From the IMG/VR virus record IMGVR_UViG_3300048773_000035, positions 1 to 38,646 of that record: a stretch of 38,646 bases of DNA; one strand, written 5' to 3'. This DNA comes from a virus. Of the stretch, positions 31,295 to 38,208 are shown piece after piece; position 1 is the stretch's first letter, and each line of letters starts with the position of its first letter. Both the position numbers and the translations under genes were made by a program. A model generated the notes under the pieces. It ran no database searches and was not told where the DNA came from. It worked only from the letters and a program-made list of their open reading frames with translations.

Positions 31295-32014
31295 TTGGCA
31301 ATCCTAAAAATAAAGATTCTTTCATGGGACGACCACCAATGCGGCAAACGCAAAGACGTGCACAACCCGAGTTGGTTTGCGTTCAAGCATTCCTTTTTCC
31401 TTCATCCGAAAATTCTTGCGCTGTCGGACGCCGAAAAACTCACATGGATTTACCTTCTTTGTGAGAAGTCGCAGCGCCGGAAAGACGATTACGTCACCGT
31501 AAACACCGAGTTGTTCCACCGCGTGACAGGTCGAGATTCTGAAAGCTTCCACCGTGACGCTAAAAAACTCAAACAACTTCAAATGATTGAGATGCGCACG
31601 TCACGTGGACGTTCCGCGGACGTTCCTCTAGACAAGAAGAGAGAAGAAGAGAAGAGAGAAGAAGAGAAGAGAGAAGAAGAGAGAAGAAGAGAAGAGAGCG
31701 CAACATCGGGCGAAGCGCCCGTGATTGCGATTCCAGAAATTTCAGATTCGCTGACGCTTGAACTTTTGGAAAAGGTGAAACTGGAAATCCAAGAGTCTTG
31801 GCTGAAGCTTTACCCTGAACCCGGATGGGTTAAGGGCGAGATCCAACAAGCGGCCGTTTGGTGCAAGGCAAACTCAGCCAGGAAGCCGAAGAGCGACTAT
31901 GGACGGTTCTTGACAGCTTGGCTCGCTCGTGGTTGGGAGAAACATAGAAAAACACTTCCGAGCAATCACATCCCAAAAAAATCAGACTATTCTTACCTGG
32001 AAGAGCGCCCATGA
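31295..32014 (+). CDS. Replisome organizer / replication initiation protein (239 aa)
   Basis: TTG 31295 is preferred over ATG 31247 because AGGGGGGA lies just ahead. Residues about 1-95 form a winged-helix domain of phage replisome organizers (WFAFKHSFFLHPKILALSDA; DYVTVNTELFHRVTGRDSES). A charged hinge (KREEEKREEEKREEE) follows. The C-terminal domain includes LKLYPEPGWVKGEIQQAAVW and GRFLTAWLARGWEKH. It would bind the origin and recruit the loader encoded next, like SPP1 gp38 or lambda O. The gene itself may hold the origin. Confidence 0.75.
   Translation: MAILKIKILSWDDHQCGKRKDVHNPSWFAFKHSFFLHPKILALSDAEKLTWIYLLCEKSQRRKDDYVTVNTELFHRVTGRDSESFHRDAKKLKQLQMIEMRTSRGRSADVPLDKKREEEKREEEKREEERRREESATSGEAPVIAIPEISDSLTLELLEKVKLEIQESWLKLYPEPGWVKGEIQQAAVWCKANSARKPKSDYGRFLTAWLARGWEKHRKTLPSNHIPKKSDYSYLEERP
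31634..31698 (+). repeat. All-purine 15-bp direct repeats inside the replication gene
   Basis: A 65-base run without a pyrimidine, built from about three copies of AGAAGAGAGAAGAAG. It encodes the KREEE hinge. Iterons within an initiator gene are typical of phage origins (lambda O), so this is a candidate origin or triplex-forming tract. Confidence 0.6.
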
Positions 32015-32409
32015 CATCGTTAGAATTCGCGACTCAAATTGATCGACTCAAAAACACTTTCAGCGAAAAAGCCTATCCCCCTGAGCGGGTGAAGCTGATT
32101 TGGCGCTTCGTTGCGGAGTTTACGCCCACGTGGCTTGAACGAGAAGTGGACGGGTTTCTGGCCACGTTCAAATTTGCGCCGGTCCCGAATGATTTCAGCA
32201 TTGCCGCCGCCGAAGAGCGCGAACGGATGTGGGCCGAGCAAAAAAAGCAGAACGCCCAGGAGGCGAAAGACTTTTGGGCTGGAACACTTGATCCAATCGA
32301 GACCGCTCATATTTGCCAGATGATTCGAAAGCGCATAGTCGGAGCGGCTCTAGATTCAGAATGGGAAAGCTTTTCTTCCGCATTGACCACACTCAGAGCT
32401 TCAGGATGA
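32011..32409 (+). CDS. Helicase-loader-like protein (132 aa)
   Basis: ATGA overlap with the replisome organizer. Residues about 5-70 (RLKNTFSEKAYPPERVKLIW; EREVDGFLATFKFAPVPNDF) match the pattern of the SPP1 G39P-type loader N-domain, with the FxPxPxD signature. The tail is charged and helical. It would bring host replicative helicase to the organizer-bound origin; no phage helicase is present. Similarity is by pattern only. Confidence 0.6.
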   Translation: MTSLEFATQIDRLKNTFSEKAYPPERVKLIWRFVAEFTPTWLEREVDGFLATFKFAPVPNDFSIAAAEERERMWAEQKKQNAQEAKDFWAGTLDPIETAHICQMIRKRIVGAALDSEWESFSSALTTLRASG

Positions 32410-32636
32410 GAGAAAAACTGACCATCCTCCTGATCGCAAAGCTTCACGTTTGGTCGCAAGTTTGTACGCCATTCATGGGGCAAAACCCTCCCAACGATCC
32501 CGGATTGGCGCTCGCCTGTTCGCGCGCCCAAATCCAGCTTACGAGACTGATCAAAAGAATCGACTTGCTTGACACGGTTCAGTCAAGTGATAATGCCGAT
32601 ATCCGAAGTCAAACTAAAAAAAAGGAATCAAGATGA
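32406..32636 (+). CDS. Small early protein, unknown (76 aa)
   Basis: ATG 32406 overlaps the loader stop (ATGA); the longer open frame upstream is ignored. KLTILLIAKLHVWSQVCTPF then SRAQIQLTRLIKRIDLLDTV suggests a helical protein with a hydrophobic start. It is ATGA-coupled to the next gene. No family recognised. Confidence 0.65.
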   Translation: MREKLTILLIAKLHVWSQVCTPFMGQNPPNDPGLALACSRAQIQLTRLIKRIDLLDTVQSSDNADIRSQTKKKESR

Positions 32637-32875
32637 AATCCACCAACGGAATTTATATGTTCAGCGGCCTGTCCCATGCTCAAAAGATCGCGTTCAACCT
32701 CAACGCCTTTACCGCTGTGTTGCCGATCAATTCCGCCGATCTCCAGGCCGGCTCGATCATTTACGGCGAGGGCGCCCCAGTTGGCGGCCTGTACGTCAAG
32801 GAAACCGTCCCCCAGGTCAACGAACTTGTTGACGGCTGGTTCACCACGCACCCCGGCCAAGCTGGCCGCGCTTAA
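32633..32875 (+). CDS. Small protein at the early arm end, unknown (80 aa)
   Basis: AAGGA six bases before ATG; overlaps the previous stop as ATGA. The composition is neutral and beta-like (GIYMFSGLSHAQKIAFNLNA; GAPVGGLYVKETVPQVNELV). No Cys, no membrane span. Function unknown. Confidence 0.7.
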   Translation: MKSTNGIYMFSGLSHAQKIAFNLNAFTAVLPINSADLQAGSIIYGEGAPVGGLYVKETVPQVNELVDGWFTTHPGQAGRA

Positions 32876-32884
32876 GGAGCAATC

Positions 32885-32971
32885 ATGACAAAAGCAAAGA
32901 CGAAAAAGACTGCGAAGAAGTCGAAGACCAAGCGCGCGTACAAATCGCGCGGCAAAAAAGTCTCGAAGTAA
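32885..32971 (+). CDS. Highly basic micro-protein (28 aa)
   Basis: AAGGAG five bases before ATG. The peptide is MTKAKTKKTAKKSKTKRAYK plus SRGKKVSK: 12 Lys, two Arg and no acidic residue, like a histone tail. The excellent ribosome site argues that it is made. It would bind DNA or RNA. Last gene of the plus-strand arm. Confidence 0.65.
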   Translation: MTKAKTKKTAKKSKTKRAYKSRGKKVSK

Positions 32972-32983
32972 TTCGGGGTGGGA

Positions 32984-33019
32984 GGCTGGCGCGGTTTACA
33001 ACTCTCAATCGCGTCAGCC
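32984..33019. terminator. Stem-loop between convergent arms
   Basis: GGCTGGCGCG pairs with CGCGTCAGCC over 10 positions (one G-U on the plus strand) with a 16-base loop. It lies in the 50-base gap between the last plus-strand gene and the last lysis gene. No T run follows on either side, so intrinsic termination is uncertain. Confidence 0.45.
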
Positions 33020-33021
33020 GA

Positions 33022-33264
33022 TCATTCGCCTTGATGACAAACCTCTTCATGAGCCTTGAACTCTGGCCCATGAAAGCAAACAAGGTCATGGGAATTCACC
33101 CAGAGTAAATCAGAGGCTTCCCCGGTGGCAGCATTGAAACATGAAAAAACATCGGCCTCAGTCAGTGACGGGACACAGTTATCCAGCGGCACGAAATGCC
33201 GCGCGGGTGCGGATGCGCAGCCCATTTCAAGAACCAGTAAGAGCAGCGAGATCCTTTTGCGCAA
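33022..33264 (-). CDS. Small signal-bearing lipoprotein-like lysis protein, o-spanin candidate (80 aa)
   Basis: TTG start with GGAGG nine bases ahead. MRKRISLLLLVLEMGCASAP is a short lipoprotein-type signal, with Cys16 as possible lipid site, though EMGC is not the classic lipobox. The mature part has four Cys. The start lies inside the preceding gene by 38 bases, as often seen for outer-membrane spanins. It is the last gene of the lysis cassette. No inner-membrane spanin partner was found. Confidence 0.55.
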   Translation of the reverse strand: MRKRISLLLLVLEMGCASAPARHFVPLDNCVPSLTEADVFSCFNAATGEASDLLWVNSHDLVCFHGPEFKAHEEVCHQGE

Positions 33265-33445
33265 GGGTCAATGCCTCCGGGGAGTTGGCAGCGGAGATCG
33301 CAGCGAAAACAGCGTCCGACTGAGTGAGAAAATCCGGGTCCGTCGCGCGGCGATGAAGTAGGTCCGAGATGATTTTAACACAGATGCCCTCGATCATGGC
33401 TTTCACCACTGGGCTCGCTAAAATCGCTTCGATGATCTCTGCCAT
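33227..33445 (-). CDS. Small lysis-cassette protein, unknown (72 aa)
   Basis: MAEIIEAILASPVVKAMIEG then ICVKIISDLLHRR is an amphipathic helical start without a clear membrane span; the rest is Ala-rich and helical. It lies between the holin-like and lipoprotein-like genes. Function unknown. Confidence 0.6.
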   Translation of the reverse strand: MAEIIEAILASPVVKAMIEGICVKIISDLLHRRATDPDFLTQSDAVFAAISAANSPEALTLAQKDLAALTGS

Positions 33446-33448
33446 GGA

Positions 33449-33658
33449 TCAGGCCTGGGGAGGCTTCTGCGGCGAAGGCGCGGGTTGTGACGCCGGAGCT
33501 TGCTTACTCTGAGCAAGTAGGAGGATCTGATGCAAGATCCCGTTCCCGGCGAGGCTTGGGACCAGCGCAATTACGAGATCAATCACGGCGACGGTCGCGG
33601 CGGCCAGCATGGCGCTATGAGCGGTGACGAAAGTTATAACGGTAGTCAAAATGGTCAT
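33449..33658 (-). CDS. Holin-like membrane protein (69 aa)
   Basis: GGAGG five bases before ATG. Two hydrophobic stretches, LTTVITFVTAHSAMLAAATV and AVIDLVIALVPSLAG, precede a short Gln/Pro/Ala-rich tail. Size, topology and position next to the endolysin fit a holin that opens the inner membrane. An antiholin role is possible, as the 43-aa neighbour is also membrane-like. Confidence 0.65.
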   Translation of the reverse strand: MTILTTVITFVTAHSAMLAAATVAVIDLVIALVPSLAGNGILHQILLLAQSKQAPASQPAPSPQKPPQA

Positions 33659-33678
33659 AAATACCTCCGGTTTAATAA

Positions 33679-33810
33679 TTACAGGACAAGCCTCAGGATT
33701 ATTGAAACGACTGCGGCAAGGACGGCCGTGCGAAGCTCAACACGACCGAGTCTTTTTTCGATGCGCTCAAGGGATCTTAAAACGCGGGCTTCGAATGTTT
33801 CCTTCATCAT
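33679..33810 (-). CDS. Small helical protein with C-terminal membrane segment, XhlA/holin-like (43 aa)
   Basis: ATG 33810 overlaps the endolysin stop (ATGA); ATG 33807 is an alternative. An amphipathic charged helix (ARVLRSLERIEKRLGRVELR) leads to a hydrophobic end (TAVLAAVVSIILRLVL). That is the layout of XhlA-type lysis proteins. It sits between the endolysin and holin-like genes and is too short for routine gene calling. Confidence 0.65.
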   Translation of the reverse strand: MMKETFEARVLRSLERIEKRLGRVELRTAVLAAVVSIILRLVL

Positions 33811-34199
33811 TCAACATCCGGGAGGAGTTCGAAGTGATCGCCGTCGCCAAGCGTCTTGAAAGTTCCGCCCCAAATAATATTCGGGTAGTCGAGCTTATTT
33901 GTGGCCGAGATCGCAGCGAAGAAAAGTGGGGGCCAAAGGGCTTGCCCCTGAACGATTTCGAAGAGGTCCAATGCCCGGGCTGGTATTTTGTTGTGCGCGG
34001 ACTGCGGGAAGTGAAGATTGGTTTTTCCATCTTCAAATGCAGCTTCTTGTGCGGCCTGATCACGATAAGCCCAGGAAACGTGCGCGTCGGGATGTTTGGG
34101 CTTTACCGCCGCCTTAAACCAGGCGACCAAGTCAGGATGTGCTGTCTTCAGCTTTTCTTCACAAAGAGGGCATGATGGGTCTGACGTGTGGTGAATCAC
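33807..34199 (-). CDS. Endolysin, M15-type peptidase (130 aa)
   Basis: GTG start in a GTGA overlap. The M15 zinc site is read as SAHNKIPARALDLF (residues about 67-80, S-x-H-x(6)-A-x-D) with the last His in GDGDHFELLP. VSWAYRDQAAQEAAFEDGKT is the conserved region before it. It cleaves peptide links in peptidoglycan and has no signal peptide, so it needs the nearby holin. The N-terminal CPLC pair is unusual. Confidence 0.85.
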   Translation of the reverse strand: MIHHTSDPSCPLCEEKLKTAHPDLVAWFKAAVKPKHPDAHVSWAYRDQAAQEAAFEDGKTNLHFPQSAHNKIPARALDLFEIVQGQALWPPLFFAAISATNKLDYPNIIWGGTFKTLGDGDHFELLPDVE

Positions 34200-34636
34200 G
34201 TGAAGTGGCGAGTCCTTTTCTTTTCGGCCAAGGCCAATTGCGCAGCTTCGGTGAGTTCTTTCTTGTGCGGCATAGTTTCTGCGAATTCTTCCTCTGGCGC
34301 GGGTTCAATGGGATCGGGACTATTCACTTCTGGTGTGGCGCCCGTGGAATAGCTCGATATTTCGTCTTGCTCGCCACGCCGATAAAGGGCCTTGGCAAGC
34401 ATCTTCTCGCGGTCGTCTGTTTCTGGAGCGCCCACGGCTTCCGGCGTAGCCTGGGATTCTTCTGGGTTTGCGGTTTCGGCCACCCTTTTCGAGTTCCGCG
34501 CACTCGCCAACGCCGCCGCGATGGCCTGATTTTGCGTCCGCCCGGATTTGATCATTTCTCGGATGTTTGATGAAATAATTTGTTTTGAGTGGCCTTGCAT
34601 GATTTCCATAGGGCTCCTTAGTGGATCTTTCAGCAT
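34196..34636 (-). CDS. Small virion/late protein with SKxxxNI-type helical motif (146 aa)
   Basis: The N-terminus has HSKQIISSNIREMIKSGRTQ then NQAIAAALASAR, a helical motif I recall from many small phage proteins. The remainder is acidic and Pro/Glu-rich, ending in a basic KKRTRHFT. TAATG overlap with the fibre gene and GTGA with the endolysin. Function unknown. Confidence 0.7.
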   Translation of the reverse strand: MLKDPLRSPMEIMQGHSKQIISSNIREMIKSGRTQNQAIAAALASARNSKRVAETANPEESQATPEAVGAPETDDREKMLAKALYRRGEQDEISSYSTGATPEVNSPDPIEPAPEEEFAETMPHKKELTEAAQLALAEKKRTRHFT

Positions 34637-35898
34637 TAGAAGTGCCCAACGCAGTGGTAATCCAGTAGCGTACTTGCAGCGAATGCCAGCGTTGCGTTGA
34701 AGGTGACCGTAGTTGCCGTGGGCACGGCCTGCACGCTGATAATGGCGCTCTGGTCATTGACGAAGCAATGCGGGGCATTTGTCCATGCCGGGGTTGTTGC
34801 GAAGGTGAGGAGGCAGGATGTTGCCGTTCCGCCCGTGCCCACCGTGATCGTTCCGGCCGTGTTATTCCCCACAACGCTTGGGCTTGTCCCGCAACTCGAA
34901 ACCGTGGGCGCGACGCCATGGAAGTTCACTTGGCCGTTTTGGTTGATCCGCATCGCTTCGGTAAGCGTTCCCGCCGTGTTCTGGAATAGAAACACCTCGC
35001 TTTGCTCAGACCCGCTTGTAGCTACAACCTGGCGCGTTCCAACGCCGCCCAAAAGATTGGACGAAGATCCGGCTGTTGCCCTCAGGGCTAGCGTATTAGC
35101 CGTTGTACTCTTGTTCTGATATACGTCCAGCGGAAGGGCGTTGTAGGAGGCGCCCCCTAAGGCCGTGAACGATGAAAGCGCCGTGATTGCCCCATCGGCT
35201 GCGCGATTAGTAAACATGATCGGCCAAGGAAGTAGCCCGACACCGGGGTAGCTTGGACCATCCGCAGCAATCTCAATCCCACCCACGTAGCTATGCGATC
35301 CAGCCGTGTCGGAAATGAAAAGTGTTCCGCTCGTAAAAGGACTGCCATCAATGAGCAGGCCACCAGCAGTTCCATAATCAAGGGCGATGGTTCTGGAGTT
35401 GTTTTGGTTGCCCAATACGACTCCATTAGCCAAACCCTGTTGCTTGACATAAAGGACATCGGGTTGTTGCGCATTCGTTCCGGCCGTGATCCCGCTTGGC
35501 GCAATGACCTGGGTGAATACCACGACGCCCGTGGACCCAAGCACGCCCGTCGCCCCGGTTGCACCGCTCGCGCCCGTCGCCCCGGTTGCACCGCTCGCGC
35601 CCGTCGCCCCGGTTGCACCGCTCGCGCCCGTCGCCCCGGTTGCACCGCTCGCGCCCGTCGCCCCGGTTGCACCTGTCGCGCCAGTAGACCCACCGCCGCC
35701 GCCGCCGCATGAAGAAGATGGCTCCCACTGAAGGTCCGCGCCCACGTAAACTAGGCATTCTGCGTTCGTTGGAGGAGTGGTAGAGATCGGTACGCCCTGA
35801 AGAAGGGTCGCGTTTAACCCTATGTCATCGTACCCGCCGAAGGTGGCTCCGAAGGAACAAACCGACAAAGCCGCGACGATCGCAAGAAGTCTCCTCAT
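34636..35898 (-). CDS. Collagen-like fibre protein with signal peptide (420 aa)
   Basis: [20 protein letters not shown] is a Sec-type signal. A short beta domain ([14 protein letters not shown]) follows, then a Gly-rich hinge, then collagen-like Gly-x-y repeats (GATGATGAS units, about residues 70-120). The C-terminal 300 residues are beta-rich, ending with a small Cys-containing head ([18 protein letters not shown]). Trimeric collagen-like shafts are known in phage fibres. It is ATGA-coupled to a small beta protein, repeating the arrangement upstream. Confidence 0.8.
   Translation of the reverse strand: MRRLLAIVAALSVCSFGATFGGYDDIGLNATLLQGVPISTTPPTNAECLVYVGADLQWEPSSSCGGGGGGSTGATGATGATGASGATGATGASGATGATGASGATGATGASGATGATGVLGSTGVVVFTQVIAPSGITAGTNAQQPDVLYVKQQGLANGVVLGNQNNSRTIALDYGTAGGLLIDGSPFTSGTLFISDTAGSHSYVGGIEIAADGPSYPGVGLLPWPIMFTNRAADGAITALSSFTALGGASYNALPLDVYQNKSTTANTLALRATAGSSSNLLGGVGTRQVVATSGSEQSEVFLFQNTAGTLTEAMRINQNGQVNFHGVAPTVSSCGTSPSVVGNNTAGTITVGTGGTATSCLLTFATTPAWTNAPHCFVNDQSAIISVQAVPTATTVTFNATLAFAASTLLDYHCVGHF
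35544..35673 (-). repeat. 27-bp tandem repeat in the collagen-like shaft
   Basis: Four exact 27-base units and a fifth partial one, each coding nine residues (Gly-x-y times three). Identity at the DNA level suggests recent expansion and easy length change. Confidence 0.9.
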
Positions 35899-36236
35899 GG
35901 GCCCTTAGACTCCGCGTTGACGGTGATGGTCCCGGTACTCGAGGAACTGTTTGCATAGTAAAGCCTGGCAAACTGGTACATAGCCGTCGGGACGTTCCAT
36001 ATGAAGTCCCCGGCTGACCCCGCGATGGCTTGCGGCGTTCCGGTGATGTCAGACCAAGTTACGCCGTCGATAGACGCCTGAATCTTCACTATTCCGTTGA
36101 TTCCACTGGTCCATATGGCCTGCATCGCGTAGCCGTACATCTGGTACAGCGACCACGCCGGGGTGAATGCGTCGGCGCTTGCTATTGTCAGGGCCGCGAA
36201 GGGCTGATTATTAGGCCCATTGATTGCTGTTTTCAT
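35895..36236 (-). CDS. Small beta-sandwich-like virion protein, paralogue 2 (113 aa)
   Basis: [20 protein letters not shown] then [10 protein letters not shown] aligns with the 115-aa protein at 37829 ([20 protein letters not shown]), and the ends match too ([16 protein letters not shown] versus [15 protein letters not shown]). It precedes a collagen-like fibre gene with ATGA overlap, as its paralogue does. It may cap or anchor that fibre. Function inferred from pairing. Confidence 0.75.
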   Translation of the reverse strand: MKTAINGPNNQPFAALTIASADAFTPAWSLYQMYGYAMQAIWTSGINGIVKIQASIDGVTWSDITGTPQAIAGSAGDFIWNVPTAMYQFARLYYANSSSSTGTITVNAESKGP

Positions 36237-36257
36237 TGGGATGTCCTCATAGGTTCC

Positions 36258-37832
36258 TCACTGGTAAAATTCCTCGACGATGATGACGCCAGAACCACCA
36301 CTGCCGCCCGCGAAAGAGCCACCACCGGAAGCGACCCCTCCAGCCCCTACGGTGTAAGTAAAGGTCTGTCCAGCGGTAGGATAGATGATCGCTTCAAGGT
36401 AACCTCCAGCGCCACCACCTCCCGCTCCAGCTAAGGTATTTCCTCCGCCAGCTCCAGTGCCGCCTGATCCCGTATTTGCAATGGCAGATGTACCATTTGA
36501 TGAATCTAGTCCACCCGCTGGTGCACCCCCAAAAGGAGTACTGGCACCAGCACCACCGCTACCAGCTCCGACCGAAACACCCGCAGTAGAGCCGCCTTGA
36601 CCGCCCTGAAGAGCGACAAGGTTAAGAGTCGTACTGCTAGTAGTTACAGTAGCTGTGCCTCCCACTCCACCAATGGCTCCAGCTGAATTCGTAGTAGCTG
36701 CTCCGCCGACCCCTCCATTTGCAGTTAGAAGAGAAATTCCGAAAGTTGTGTTCCCTCCGGTTGTTCCTGTGCCCGAAGCTCCTGCCCCAGAGTTTCCGCC
36801 GCCACCGCCTCCACCGACCATCCGATCGCGGAGGTAGAGAGGAGCAGGACCTGTGGGCGTCGTATAAGTAGCGGTAGGTACATTGGCCGAAAAGGTGACG
36901 CTGGAAGTTCCAGAACCAGTCGCACGGGAAAGCGTCCCACTTGACGTAGGAGCACTAGCTCCAGATAGGTAAAACACTTGCCCAGTGTTTGCTGAAAGTG
37001 CACCTTGGACGGTGTAGGTATTTCCGTTGTTTGTATAGGTGTCGCCGACTGCGCACGTCGTCGAAGTAGAAATGGTGAAGAGATACCCAGTAGTAGAACC
37101 AGTAGCGTCGAATTGATGAACAGTCGGAGCGATGAGCGCTTGGAACGTAGGGGTCGCAGCACTCCCGCTCTGCGGCCCGGAGAGGAAGGTTCTCGCCGTC
37201 TGTGTATTTAGAGACGCAGTAACGGTTCCGCTGGTCGTAACCGCGGAGCTCGGGGTGCTCGAGAGCACGGTTCCATCACCCGTGAATGTAACGGAAGTCA
37301 CAGTTCCGCCAGCACCCGTCGCGCCGGTGGCACCCGCTGCGCCATTGGTGCCGTTTGTACCATTGGTTCCTGACGCACCCGTCGCGCCGGCACTCCCGTT
37401 AGACCCGCTTGCACCGGTTGCGCCGGCGGACCCGGCCCCAGTCGCACCTGTCACTCCGCTTGCGCCGGTCACCCCCGACGCGCCATTGGATCCGTTGCTT
37501 CCGGTCGCACCCGTCGCTCCGCTTGCGCCGGTCACCCCCGACGCGCCATTGGATCCGTTGCTTCCGGTCGCACCCGTCGCTCCGGTTGTACCTGTTGCGC
37601 CAGTTGGACCGGATAACACCCCCCAGGCCGAACCATTCCAAACGTATTCACCGTAAGCGGTTGTCTCTATGCGCGCATCGCCAGGAGAATTCCCAGTGGC
37701 CGGAAGCGCACCAACGGAAGACACCGGGGACTTCCAATGAATGTCTCCGAAAGGCGAGTATCCCCCCACCGCTTGCATTGCTCCGAAAGAAGAGAGGGCC
37801 AGGGCGATGATTGCGGCTGAGATTAATCTCAT
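36258..37832 (-). CDS. Large collagen-like fibre protein with signal peptide (524 aa)
   Basis: [20 protein letters not shown] is a Sec-type signal with the same SFGA...GGY pattern as the 420-aa fibre. A small binding-like domain ([11 protein letters not shown]) is followed by about 110 residues of collagen-like repeats ([19 protein letters not shown]). The middle is beta-rich. The C-terminal ~190 residues are extremely Gly-rich ([20 protein letters not shown]) and end in [14 protein letters not shown]-like beta strands, a glycine-rich receptor-binding head type. ATGA overlap upstream. Confidence 0.8.
   Translation of the reverse strand: MRLISAAIIALALSSFGAMQAVGGYSPFGDIHWKSPVSSVGALPATGNSPGDARIETTAYGEYVWNGSAWGVLSGPTGATGTTGATGATGSNGSNGASGVTGASGATGATGSNGSNGASGVTGASGVTGATGAGSAGATGASGSNGSAGATGASGTNGTNGTNGAAGATGATGAGGTVTSVTFTGDGTVLSSTPSSAVTTSGTVTASLNTQTARTFLSGPQSGSAATPTFQALIAPTVHQFDATGSTTGYLFTISTSTTCAVGDTYTNNGNTYTVQGALSANTGQVFYLSGASAPTSSGTLSRATGSGTSSVTFSANVPTATYTTPTGPAPLYLRDRMVGGGGGGGNSGAGASGTGTTGGNTTFGISLLTANGGVGGAATTNSAGAIGGVGGTATVTTSSTTLNLVALQGGQGGSTAGVSVGAGSGGAGASTPFGGAPAGGLDSSNGTSAIANTGSGGTGAGGGNTLAGAGGGGAGGYLEAIIYPTAGQTFTYTVGAGGVASGGGSFAGGSGGSGVIIVEEFYQ
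37455..37580 (-). repeat. 63-bp direct repeat in the large fibre shaft
   Basis: Two adjacent near-identical 63-base units coding 21 residues of Gly-x-y each. Indicates duplication within the shaft. Confidence 0.85.
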
Positions 37833-38176
37833 CTTGTTTTACCCAAAGAGGTCACGGTCAAATTCCCGGCCCCTGTCGCATTCGTGTAAACGAGCTCAAG
37901 CCACTTCATCCCGTGACCAAAAAGAGGAATCAGACACCCACCCGATGATCCTGCCGGCTGAGTCGGAACGGAAACGCCAAAAGCGTAAAAGTTCACTCCA
38001 TCGAGCGAGCCCAAAACGGTGATGACGCCGGCCAGTGATCCGCCCCATGTCGCCTGAAAGGTGAAGGTTTCAAAATCGGTCACCTTCACCGGCCCTGCCG
38101 TGACCGGAGAGGTCCCGGAAACGGCGGCATTAAAAAGGGGCGTCTGAGTGTTATCGCAAAAACGGTAGCTCGACAT
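37829..38176 (-). CDS. Small beta-sandwich-like virion protein, paralogue 1 (115 aa)
   Basis: Opens [20 protein letters not shown] with a beta-rich body ([20 protein letters not shown]). It is paralogous to the 113-aa protein at 35895. It is the first gene after late-motif copy D, with GAGG four bases before ATG, and is ATGA-coupled to the large fibre. Fibre anchoring or capping is inferred. Confidence 0.75.
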   Translation of the reverse strand: MSSYRFCDNTQTPLFNAAVSGTSPVTAGPVKVTDFETFTFQATWGGSLAGVITVLGSLDGVNFYAFGVSVPTQPAGSSGGCLIPLFGHGMKWLELVYTNATGAGNLTVTSLGKTR

Positions 38177-38185
38177 AAGCCCTCT

Positions 38186-38208
38186 TATCCTTGTGTTAAT
38201 TCGTTATT
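38186..38208 (-). promoter_or_regulatory. Late motif copy D (candidate late promoter) before fibre and lysis genes
   Basis: Minus strand reads AATAACGAATTAACACAAGG then ATA. It overlaps the stop codon of the ejection protein and ends about ten bases before the next ATG. Confidence 0.65.

Noticed and set aside
35544-35673. Possible CRISPR-like array in the fibre gene
   Set aside because: Units are contiguous with no variable spacers and encode Gly-x-y collagen-like triplets in frame.
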